Shown one piece after another: positions 54,723 through 64,000 of a stretch of DNA of 64,000 nucleotides. The notes below the pieces were generated by a model. It worked only from the letters and a program-made list of their open reading frames with translations. It had not been told where the DNA came from and made no database searches. The stretch's first letter is position 1. Every line of letters begins with the position of its first letter. The DNA lies in the NCBI GenBank assembly GCA_964034945.1, contig OZ035962.1, positions 84,403,942-84,467,941 of the forward strand, read 5' to 3'. The position numbers were made by a program, and so were the translations under genes. Source of the DNA: Chrysopilus asiliformis. Its lineage: Eukaryota; Arthropoda; Insecta; Diptera; Rhagionidae.

Positions 54723-54965
54723 AGACCGACTCGAGAACGAGGATAGAGAGAAACTTTCTGATCACTACAAAATCCGTTTCTGGCAAAATTATGAGGATGT
54801 CCGAGTCCGTGCATCTGTCTGTCGGTTTGTTCGTTTTACATATCTTAAATAACTCAAGAACGCGTTGAGCTAGCGACTTGAAATTTTTTGCAAATAAGTT
54901 TTAAGGAAATCGTAGTTTTCTGTTAACTTTTGGAACACTTTGTTACATTGAATCTCTGTATCTCA
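54723..54965 (-). repeat. Family B copy 5 (partial)
   Basis: GACCGACTCGAGAACGAGGA, AACTTTCTGATCACTAC, 'AATTATGAGGATGTCCGAG', TCTGTCTGTCGGTTTG and 'CGCGTTGAGCTAGCGACTTG' are the reverse-orientation family B order. Confidence 0.8.
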
Positions 54966-55013
54966 AAAACTAGAGCTGAGCCGACCAAACTACTGCCAGA
55001 TTCGGAATCGACA

Positions 55014-55034
55014 GCCCCCCCCCCCCTCCCCCCC
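55014..55034 (-). repeat. Poly-C tract
   Basis: About 13 C, one T and 7 C. Low complexity; prone to sequencing error. Confidence 0.85.
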
Positions 55035-56284
55035 AACCGCCTTCTTCCCTACGAATCACACTCGATTGCACAAAAAAGAGTCTTATTTTGTTGGCCTGTG
55101 TAATCTATTTTATTCTCCGGTGAAACACCAAGAGTTTAACATGGGTGAGAGGTATTGCAACATTTGTAAGGTGTTGCTATCTATCAACACCGAAATAACT
55201 TTTTTTAAACAATTATGTTATTTTTTTTTAATGTGTCAACGTGCTTTTTGTACAATTTTTATTAGACTTTCTTAAGAAATATTACAGAAAGACACGCTTA
55301 ACAAGAAAAACGTTTCGTAATGCTAGTACTAAGTGTATAAATTGTCCAATTTTTTTTGGAAACCCCGATTTGTAAGTTTTTTTTTTACGAAATGTGGCGG
55401 ATTAAGTCATATTGAAACAAATTAAAACATTTCAATACCCTTTAATTACACAAAATATGTAATTGATGAGTAATGATTGGGTTCGATAGTGACGATAACG
55501 TCCAAGTTCTTCACTTCAATTTGTACGATAAGAAGGGTACCTCTACAAATTTTTATTAGAACTGACTGATTAAGATGATAGTAAACTAAAAATAATAAAA
55601 AAAAAACAAGCAAAGGTATAACAAAATAAATTCGTTCTAAGTGATGATAGCGTAACCTTTTCGTTAACACGTTTGTACTCTTTTCGAATGCAAATATACT
55701 CCAGTCGTTATCATATTCGTTTGTAGTTCATGAATAAAACAACACCTTCAATGAAGATCAGAGACCGGAGGCAGACGTTTACACCCCTTACCTGGGCAAT
55801 CTTCGGTATTCGACATATTTGCGTGATTTTCCGTTTTTTTTTCTTTATTTTTTTTTGTGTGTGTATTAAACTTGCACATCATGGTGCTAGAAAAACTATC
55901 TACGGTGACCATTGAAGAGGAGGAACGGGGCAGGGGGGTGTTTTCTGAAAGATTCTCTGGGATCATTGGAGCGCCTTTTGCATAGCGACAAAACGATCAT
56001 TACACAACTACTGTGCGACGTCGGTTGGCCGTCGTGTAGAACATAATGTGAGCATAGAAGGTGACTACCTCTATATGCATATTATATGGAGGTTCATATA
56101 AAATTGACCAAGTGCTAATTGAATGATCATGCAAGTACATGATTTCAAAAAGAACAAAAATAACACAAGTAGCAGTTGAGGCGATCAAGTCGTCTGAAAG
56201 TTGCCGTTGCTCTGCTAGGTAGTTTCATATCAATATCAGAATATCGACAGCGAAACAGAACAAAATTGATCTTAACAGTCAGCC
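55035..56284. other. Stretch without supported features
   Basis: The segment 56190-56300 (CGACAGCGAAACAGAAC, CAGTCAGCCAGCAAC) resembles dipteran leader sequence but has no clear donor. Nothing else recognised. Confidence 0.4.
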
Positions 56285-56287
56285 AGC

Positions 56288-56322
56288 AACAACAATAATA
56301 ATAATAATAACAACAACAACAA
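56288..56322 (+). repeat. (AAT)n(AAC)n microsatellite
   Basis: CAACAACAATAATAATAATAA followed by CAACAACAACAA. A CAA-rich trinucleotide tract of the kind common in insect leaders and coding exons. Confidence 0.9.
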
Positions 56323-56549
56323 TTGAATTGAAATGAAATGATGGTTAAATGGCGTTGAAATCACTACTACTGTTCATATTAAAACGAGATGCTATTCCAA
56401 CTTTAAGATATGCAAGTCTATAGTGGAAGAGTCCATTGAAATTTAAGACGAAATGCCAAGGAATGTAAATATTTTCTAGTGGAATAACCAAAACAAGTTA
56501 CATGCGGGGTCAATTGGCTTCTAGACCTCTATTCGTAACTTACTTTCAG

Positions 56550-56603
56550 TCGTCGATCGTCAGGGTGGACGTTGATTTAGATAAAAATAATGGAAATTCC
56601 TAA
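56550..56603 (+). CDS. Possible terminal coding exon
   Basis: After an acceptor-like CGTAACTTACTTTCAG, the frame reads SSIVRVDVDLDKNNGNS and stops at TAA 56601-56603. Unique sequence follows, with an AATAAA near 57103. Only 17 codons, no recognised family and no linked upstream exon. Confidence 0.15.
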   Translation, partial: SSIVRVDVDLDKNNGNS

Positions 56604-57174
56604 CAAGTGTGTATCGCTTTAGTGCAAGTACAACGTCGCGTCTCAGTAATAAAAATATGCATTCGATCATCGTTCGATAGTGTAAAGGGGTTAGGCAGAT
56701 CACTTGGAATCGATTCCGGAGTCTGTAGATTTTTTTTTCTACTACGACATGAAACCTGGATAAGAGGACATTGTAAACCTGTAGACCTGTCGATAAACGA
56801 AACGAAATGATTAATCGACAATTGGTGGAGACGAGGATCAATATTTCAAATGAATGCGATGTAAATGAAACTTGTAAGCTAATGTAGATCCAACAATCTA
56901 ATGTTACAACGATGTGATGCTAGTGAAGATGCTCTTCTTAGTACGTTTTATTGCTGGTTACATACAATTGAAGCTTTTGAATCTTGTGATCTTTTCGTGT
57001 CAGATCAATAGATGTCAATATTAATTGATAAATGTAATATGAACGCAAATTCCAAGCAACCTACGCCCTTGTTAGCATTAACCTTTAACTCTGAATTAAC
57101 TAATAAATATTGGAAATTGAATTGAAATTCAGGTGGTCTACACAGATTTCTTCTTTTTTCTTTCTTCTGCTATA

Positions 57175-57905
57175 GAGGGGAAGTATTGTCTTCATGACGG
57201 AGATCGATTCGAGAATGAGGACAGATAGAAACTTTCTGATCAGTACGAAATCCGTTTCAGGCAAAATTATGAGGATGTCCGATCCGTGCATCTGTATATC
57301 TGTCGGTTTGTCCGTTTTACGTATCTTAAATAACTCGAGAACGCGCTGAGCTAGCGACTAGAAACTTTTTGGAAATTAGTTTTACGAAAATTGTATTTCA
57401 TATTTTTGGAAAATTAACGTTAGCTATACGGGGTACCTCCCATACATTTTTTTGTTGAAAAAATTCAGTTTTTTTAAAAATTTCTCGAAAACTACCGTTT
57501 TTTATGAAAAAATACATACACTCATCCTCCAATGTACACGGTTTTAAATTTTTTTTTGTTGAATTGATAAATTGCTTGAAAAACAAAATTTGTGTAAATT
57601 AATAATTTTTTGTCGTTTCGACTCTAAAAATATTTGTTTCAATTGACAATTTTTTTGTGATTATCACAAAATTTTTATTAATTTAACAATGATTTTATCC
57701 ATATAACCAATTTTTTCTCTGAGGTGTAAATCGGGGGATGGGTGTATAACCAAATTCAAAGAAAATAAAATTTCCTTCATTTCTTCCTTTGATGGTTTTT
57801 ACGTATCTTTAACGGTTCTCGTGAGATTTGAAAAAGTTTTATTTTTCACAAATTTTTGCTGAAACGAAATATTCCAGAAGAAAGTTTCGTGTTGATCACA
57901 ACTGA
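57175..57905 (-). repeat. Family B copy 6 (near full length, reverse)
   Basis: In order: 'TCATGACGGAGATCGATTCG', 'AAACTTTCTGATCAGTACGA', 'GCAAAATTATGAGGATGTCC', 'GCTGAGCTAGCGACTAGAAA', 'TTTCTCGAAAACTACCG', 'TTTTTACGTATCTTTAACGG', and the closing 'AAAGTTTCGTGTTGATCACA'. Confidence 0.85.
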
Positions 57906-58808
57906 AACATAGTGGCGTAAAAATTGAAAGGACTGAGAAATACACGGAACAAATTAAAAGGTTCTCATTGTTTTTAGCCAGTAGTTTGCCAAAATTGACG
58001 CTGGGGGTTGATTTGAAATTGTCAAGATTCTAGAGCTATTTTTAGCGAAAATTGACCAAACCAATGCGCCGCAGGCAAAAATTCTCAAGTGTTAACATAA
58101 GAAATTTTGTTTGCGGCGCATTCTTTTGAACAATTTTAGCTTATTAAGGAGGATCTCCATTACCATGACTTCTGTAACTGCAAAAAAATGCAGAAAACTA
58201 GAGCAAGATAGACTTATATAGATCTAAATAGGAATGACTGAATACAAGTATAAACGCTTTCCCTTCCAGTTTAACAACTTTATAGGAATCATATCAAACC
58301 TTATGCTATGAATATAAGGTTCAAATTAGCATAGAAATAAAGCTATACAGCTGTATGTGTGTGGTTGAACTACATGAAAAATGAAAGCTACGCTATAATA
58401 GCACTTTGTATGTGTCTGTGCTCACTATTCACTTACAGGGACAATGTGTGATTGTAGTAGAAATCGCTATAAAAAAGTTCAAGTCCGTCAACTGTAAGCA
58501 TAAAATCGCCAAAAAAAGAGGGGAAATTATTTTTGCAGTTGCCGACAAATTTTTGCAGTTGATTCTTATCTCCCTTTCTCGCCAAGGTATCTTCACATAA
58601 ATTTGTCTCTATTTTTTTGCAGTTGGGAAAAATCATGGTAATGGAGGGCCAACTTTATGCTGTAACCTTATAAAATGTTGCCTATCGTGCTCTCACTTTA
58701 AAAAAAATATCGTCTATGGTGCTTACGCCTTCAAGGAAATTCGCCTCCGGTGCCTATTTAGGTTACTATTTTTCTCTTAAATTAAATGACCCAACGTTCC
58801 CCTCGTAG
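57906..58808. other. Stretch with GCGCCGCAGGC motifs
   Basis: ATGCGCCGCAGGCAAAAATT (58061) and TTTGCGGCGCATTC (58110) form an inverted pair 50 bases apart. Variant GCCTATCGTGC/GCCTCCGGTGC motifs occur at 58680-58760. No gene supported. Confidence 0.45.
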
Positions 58809-58888
58809 GAGTTTTCAATGACGCATACAATCCAGATGATCTAATTTATTTTGTCCAGACCAACGGCTGTAAACAAAACACGATTTGA
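58809..58888 (+). CDS. Possible terminal coding exon
   Basis: CCCAACGTTCCCCTCGTAG precedes an open frame reading VFNDAYNPDDLIYFVQTN, then GCKQNTI and a TGA at 58886-58888. Composition looks protein-like and differs from the A/T-rich flanks. The frame without splicing begins only 7 codons further upstream. No family recognised and no partner exon found. Confidence 0.2.
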
Positions 58889-60548
58889 TAATGTAGGCTC
58901 GATGACAATAATTATGCATCGAGAATCAGGGAATTAACGAAAAAAGGGTCACTGAACATTTACCCACGATATCTCATTATGTCAATCATTTGTTGATGCA
59001 TCAAAGTATATTTACTTAAGAAATTGTAGGAAGATGCACCACCATGTAAGAACCAATCGTCAATCGGATTATGGAGAGTCTGTCCAAACTTCATCTTCGA
59101 TCTACCTTTACAAACTTGCGGCGAACCCTTTTGTTACTCATAAAACCGAAGGAAAAAATTATGAAAAATTGATACCAGAGTGTAGGAATTTCGGTTTAAG
59201 TGTTCGGTTTAAGGACATTCACTTTGTCAACATTTTGAGCTAGACCTTAGAAAAGATCATTGAACTTCGATGGGGAAAACTAAAGGCGTTTTGCCTGGGG
59301 ATGATTTCTTGTTCGGTAATTATCACTTTTTGATCAGCTTACTTTTGTCGTATAAATGTAATCTTGCTTCGTATTGATTAATTATTGATTTTGAAGCTAA
59401 GATCGCCGGATTTTGGTTAGATTTATTGATATGACGCTTAATAATGTTCGACTTGTGTGTTCAATAGTTAAGTTCTATTTTACTTTATATAAGCGTTATG
59501 TTTTACCTTTCTTACATATAAGAAATGATAATAACTATGCATCGATGATTTTGTTGAGTTTTTTTCCAAACTATTTCTTGTTGTTCGAAAATGGAATACA
59601 TATAACAAATCAATATTAAATTAAAGTTATAATTTTGCAAATCTTGAAGGTTTCAAATTGCCACATCAAATGTGATAGTCGATTATACTTCATTACATCT
59701 TCCATTACCTAACTGATTACCCAAAAGAAAGCCCGATATTTATTCACATAAAAACCATGTCAGCACAATCTTTAACAACCATTTAACAAATTGAAACGTC
59801 AGATAATTAATTCACATCATAATTTAAAGAATGTGTAATAAGACTTGAATGTGTGTAGAATTGCAGTAATTACCTCCCTGTCAATTGCTCGGAGAACATA
59901 CTCGTAAATTAAGACAGCCGAGAAATCATTAATTTCACAGATCGGTTTTTCTCTATGAGTACGTTCAAATAAAAAAAACCATAACTGAATGAAAAAGTCT
60001 TGAGATTTTATGCAGTCTGATGACACGATCAGTTACAAATGATGTTTTGATATGTGGTAAACCATTTGTCTATGAAACTAAATTTTGCTATGCTGCATCG
60101 CCACAATATTCAAAAAGCGATTCGTTATATGTTTTACTGCTATTATGCACTTCTAGAATCCAATGATTGCCATCGTATGTTTTTTTTGGTGTCAACATTT
60201 AAATGATTTATGTATATTTTGAATGTACCATCAAAGATGCTCTCCTTCGCCAATCCAAAGATAGACAGAATATCATCTTCTCATAAATATGCGCCACGAA
60301 ATTACTTTACACAAAAATGGTAGTAAATGACGATTTCGCGGTAAGCAAGTACAACAAAACAAATTGATTTATTCTACCATAATTTACAAATTTTTTCTTA
60401 AAATAAAGTTAGATATTTGTACGCTAATAAACGTTTTTTATTCGTTTTATGTAAACGTTTTTATGTTAAATATAGAATTGTTCAATTACCGAGCAAGACA
60501 TTTTTATCGAAGTCAGGAAAGAAAAAAAAAACTTACTAACATTGCTGG
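58889..60548. other. AT-rich stretch without supported features
   Basis: Several short frames (59034, 59413, 60364) of low complexity only. Confidence 0.5.
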
Positions 60549-60692
60549 GTTTGTCTTTAAAAAATATCAGTTGTGATCAAAACAAAACTTTCCTCTGCAA
60601 TATATTTTTTCAAATGTCTCGTTTGTCTTTAAAAAATATCAGTTGTGATCAAAACAAAACTTTCCTCTGCAATATATTTTTTCAAATGTCTC
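60549..60692 (+). repeat. Exact 72 bp tandem duplication
   Basis: The unit GTTTGTCTTTAAAAAATATC...TTTTTTCAAATGTCTC occurs twice in a row (60549-60620 and 60621-60692) without visible differences. It is the start of family B copy 7. Confidence 0.92.
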
Positions 60693-60704
60693 GGGAATCG
60701 TTAA

Positions 60705-60911
60705 CACATTGACTGCTATGGCTATCATTTTTGATAGCCAGTGAAAATTGGCACTATGATTCATGAGCGGCCAAGGCTATCATTTTCGATAGCTGGGTCT
60801 ACAATCTACATGCATACATACATACATTCATACATACGTACATTCTACATACGTCTACATGTATTGGCATCTCCCTTATATTTTTGCAAAATTGGTCAGG
60901 CAGTCAACGTG
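60705..60911. mobile_element. piggyBac-like MITE with TTAA target duplication
   Basis: The ends CACATTGACTGC / GCAGTCAACGTG are inverted, with TTAA on both sides (60701-60704, 60912-60915), the target signature of piggyBac elements. Inside are two copies of a perfect or near-perfect hairpin GGCTATCATTTTTGATAGCC (about 60720 and 60777) and a (CATA)n microsatellite (about 60812-60850). 207 bp. Confidence 0.85.
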
Positions 60912-61163
60912 TTAAAGATACGTAAAAACGGTTCAGGCAAAAAGTGGTGAAAGCGCATTGTTTTCGAGAAATTTTTAAAGGACTTCATTTTTTCAAATTT
61001 TTAAGAGTCGTTGGAGGTACGTAAAAACCGTTAAAGCAAAAAAAAATGCAGAAAATTTTATATTCTTTAAAGATTTTCAAAAAACGGTATTTTTTCAAAA
61101 TAATTGTATGGGAGGTAGTCGTTATAGCTAACGCTACTTTTCCCAAAATCGTCAGAAAACTCT

Positions 61164-61336
61164 GGAGTGGTGTTCCATAACTTGTTTCATGCATTTGTTT
61201 CGAGTTAGAACAAAAAGTAATATTTGCTGTCTCTGTTTCGACCAAGATAAATTACAGGGCGAAACAGGGATCGCGAATACTACTTTTCCTTCTAACTTTA
61301 AACAAACGCTTGAAACAAGTTACGGAATACCACTCC
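61164..61336. mobile_element. 173 bp palindromic MITE
   Basis: GGAGTGGTGTTCCATAACTT at the left and AAGTTACGGAATACCACTCC at the right. The arms continue for about 75 bases (TTGTTTCGAGTTAGAACAAA against TTCTAACTTTAAACAAACG; CTGTCTCTGTTTCG against CGAAACAGGGATCG). It lies inside family B copy 7. The target duplication is not clear. Confidence 0.8.
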
Positions 61337-61844
61337 TGATTTTTGGAAAACTTATTTATAAAAAATTTCAAGTCGCTAGCTCAACGCATTCTCGAGTTAT
61401 TTAAGCTATGCGCAATGGACAGACCGACAGACAGATGCACGGACATCCTCATAATTTTGCCTGAAACGGATTTCTTACTGATCAGAAAGTTTCTATCTGC
61501 CCCCATTCTCGAGTCGATCTCCGTCATGATTACTCTATAGCAGAGGAAATTTAAAATGAACGGAATTATGATGTTTGATATCGATTATGTTATTCTAAAT
61601 CTAAACCCGGAATTCAATTTGGTCGAATTTAACAAAAAAAAAAAGCGCTACAAAAAGTTTTTAACAATAATCGCCTCACCTTCAATTTTAATCCATCATA
61701 ATATAAAATGTTGTAAGAAAATATTTATGACCCTTTAATCCCACCAAATAAAAAGGGATATTTTTTATACGATGAAAATTTACGTTTAATTTTCTATTGC
61801 AAAATACGCACTATTAAAATGTGAACTAATCATAACAAAAGTTC

Positions 61845-62350
61845 AATAGCCAGGAGCCAATCGTCAAATACTCTATGTGAAGACAAATAAAATTTTATTG
61901 GAAAAAAATCCATTTGTGTGGGAGAGGAGAGAAGGAGTGGTTCGATTGGATTTTGATGTGTGGAACTGTCATGCAAAAAAATATTTTCTCTTGACAAATA
62001 TTTCGATACGATGCACCGTTTTCGAGAAAATCGCAAAAAGCTAACTAATTTTAAACACAAAGGGGTGGTGGGAGGGGAGGGGAGGGGGGAGGAGTGGCCC
62101 GGGTTTTTTCCGTTCAAGAGCTTAGCCCGGCTATTTCCGAGAAACGCAACTGTAAAAAAATTCAAGTCTCTAGCTCAACTCCTTCCAAATTTATGGTGTT
62201 CACAGACGGGTAGACGGAAATCAAAAAGTTTTGTCATCCCCAACACCCTGGTGTAGCTCATTTTTGTGAACAACGATTGGTTCGATGCGTTATAAACGGT
62301 ATACTAAATCTAGTATACTTCTATAGGATATATCATATAGGGTATAAGAA
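61845..62350 (+). repeat. Dispersed repeat family A, copy 6 (near full length)
   Basis: It starts CAATAGCCAGGAGCCAATCG and runs through 'CATTTGTGTGGGAGAGGAGA', 'GATTGGATTTTGATGTGTGG', 'CACCGTTTTCGAGAAAATCG', 'TTCAAGTCTCTAGCTCAACT', 'TTTTGTCATCCCCAACACCC', 'GATTGGTTCGATGCGTTATA', and ends CATATAGGGTATAAGA. It has no TCTG array, unlike copies 2 and 3. Confidence 0.85.
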
Positions 62351-64000
62351 AAAGTATTTTCGACTTATCTTAAAGTATTTTTTCCAGGAATACACGCTGA
62401 TAATTTCAACACTTTCCTAGTCTACTCTTTTTAATCAGATTGATTTCCAGATCAAAAGCATTCGGTTTACCAGTTTTTTATGCTTATAATTGATTCCCGG
62501 AATATCAACAATCGAAAAATCAACTCTTTTTACAGAAATTGATTAGTGATCGTATATCATATCAAATATTTTCTTTAGAATGGCGCTTGACAGATTTTTG
62601 ATATTCGTGTGAAAAAAATAAAGATTTCAAGGTTATGTTTTGGTTTGTTTTACCAGATTTTTTTTTTCAAGCTGAAAAATTGATTTCATTCAATACGTAG
62701 GTGACAAATTGAGGTTAAGAATGATTTTATACAATTGCGGTTAGTTGACAATTTGTACTCAATGGTGATTGATTTGTTTCAGCGGCCATGACAGAATAAT
62801 TAATATCTGAAATGAAGTTATGATCATATCATAAATAACGTGATAATTGGGGTGCTTTTATAGTAAAACAAATACGTTGTTTAATAAATCTTTTCTTTAA
62901 TTAAATTTAGTTGAAGTCAAATTAAAACAATCGAAGATAGATGGGAAATGTTTTTATGGAATAATACTTGATTTTTTTTTTAAATTTAGTGTTTACCAGA
63001 AATCACAAAAATCGACTCTTGTGATCAGTTGACATCATGCTACTTGCAAGTCGATAGTATCTGACAATCAGGACTCAACTAACACAATAGCAACTGCTCT
63101 TTAAAGTAGCATCAAACAAGTTGAAAGTCTTGTACTTTTGCTCTAGTTGCCTGCTATTGTCAACTAGGCTATAGATCAGGCATCATCAGCTCGTGGCTCG
63201 GCTGGCTCATCACACAGATTGGCTTTAACAGCGTAGGCACTATAATCGACCTTTTATTGTGTGCTGTAATGCTTGTGTGTGCTTCGGATCGCAGAAATAA
63301 AACGAATCGTGCTTTGAGTTGGAATCGGGGCATTATTAGCATGACGCATTTCATTTTAAATCAGTTCGTGTCAAGCACTGATATATACTACTAGATCACG
63401 CCATTTGCTATCTCAAATGGACCACTGAAACGTCAAAAAGTTCTAACAAAAAAAAGGGACAAAGCTAGTAATTCTGGGAAATTAAAATTCTGGAAAAAAA
63501 TGCTTATGCAGGTCTCCGACGGAATATTATTCAATCCCTATACCGATTATTCATGTTAATATTCAGAGCTGCCACTGTACATTAATATGCAATTCCCTAA
63601 ACCGTGTATAAGTCTTATGAGTTCGACGTAAAACATATAATTCAAGTGTTATTGAGTTGGTTGAAACGAACGTTTGGCATCACTAAAGTTGTAAGAAAAA
63701 ATGAGACAACCATAGTCACGCTGTCCCATATTTTTGCTATGGAATTGTTCGAGTGCCGCGATCTAGAGTAGGATATCTGTGGTGTCAAGCCATTGCCGTG
63801 GAAGGTTGTGTTTCATCAATGATTACCTAATATAGATAAGAAAGTTCTCCTAAAATATTTGGTTTGAGAGAGGGACAACTAGCGACATGCTGGCGGTTTC
63901 AATTTCTGTGTGAATACTGAGTTATTTATGTGTGCGGCCTCATCTCAAGTGTTCCCACATCTCAGTTGTAATGCGTAATTAGTTCTAATGCGCCTCGAAA
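62351..64000. other. Unremarkable sequence to the window end
   Basis: No gene, RNA or element recognised. A slightly GC-richer patch (63160-63360) has short frames on the minus strand without splice support. Confidence 0.5.

Larger units (their letters stand above)
60565..61548 (+). repeat. Family B copy 7 (near full length) with two nested insertions
   Basis: It starts 'ATATCAGTTGTGATCAAAAC'. GAATCG|TTAA...TTAA|AGATACG marks insertion of the 60705-60911 MITE. It continues through 'AAACCGTTAAAGC' and 'TTCGAGAAATTTTTAAAG', is interrupted again at 61164-61336, and ends with 'TTCAAGTCGCTAGCTCAACG', (GACAGACC)n, GCACGGACATCCTCATAATT and 'CGAGTCGATCTCCGTCATGA'. Confidence 0.88.

Overview
The window is AT-rich eukaryotic DNA with no bacterial-style genes, operons or CRISPR arrays. 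Coding content is sparse, splice-like signals (GTGAGT or GTAAGT donors, pyrimidine-rich acceptors) occur, and small transposable elements dominate. The element types point to an arthropod, probably a dipteran: a Tc1/mariner-superfamily element with a DUF4817-like start, pogo-like MITEs, a hAT element with a ZBED5/Charlie-like tail, and dispersed repeats that start TATACCC, carry a GTTTGTAACGC-type stretch and run into (TCTG)n tracts, as many fly repeats do. The species call is inference. The window is best read as intergenic and intronic sequence of a repeat-rich insect genome.

Layout. 1-9 kb: simple repeats, two MITEs, a minus-strand ORF at 3967-4305 of uncertain reality, and the first copies of a dispersed family called A here. 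9-20 kb: mostly unremarkable AT-rich sequence, with tRNA-derived SINE copies, several MITEs with clear target duplications, one plus-strand ORF (14873-15214) and two possible untranslated first exons. 20-30 kb: A-family copies, nested MITEs, a third SINE copy, inverted copies of a repeat that ends in CAGA runs, a reverse-transcriptase scrap, and a 562 bp internally deleted mariner-type element with intact ends. 30-34 kb: a minus-strand zone of broken coding-like frames, a 166 bp palindrome and small tandem repeats.

34-39 kb holds the best gene candidate. A TATA-like box and a tiny ATG exon ending in GTGAGT lie upstream of a 121 bp exon at 38595-38715 with good splice sites. Their putative 4.15 kb intron carries a nested palindrome of about 1.9 kb, built from inverted MITE copies and GATTAC/GATTGC arrays. 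39-50 kb: MITEs, a 263 bp palindrome, a possible two-exon minus-strand gene near 41.1-41.8 kb, one candidate plus exon near 44.7 kb, and two copies of a second dispersed family (B) with long TCTGTCGG arrays. 50-64 kb: B-family copies interrupted by a Tc1 remnant, a hAT remnant with a perfect 8 bp target duplication and a TTAA-flanked MITE, then two possible terminal exons and unremarkable sequence to the end.

No gene could be named with confidence. The transposon identifications rest on terminal repeats, target duplications and recognisable transposase motifs and are the firmest calls. The host exon calls rest on splice signals and open frames only and are tentative.
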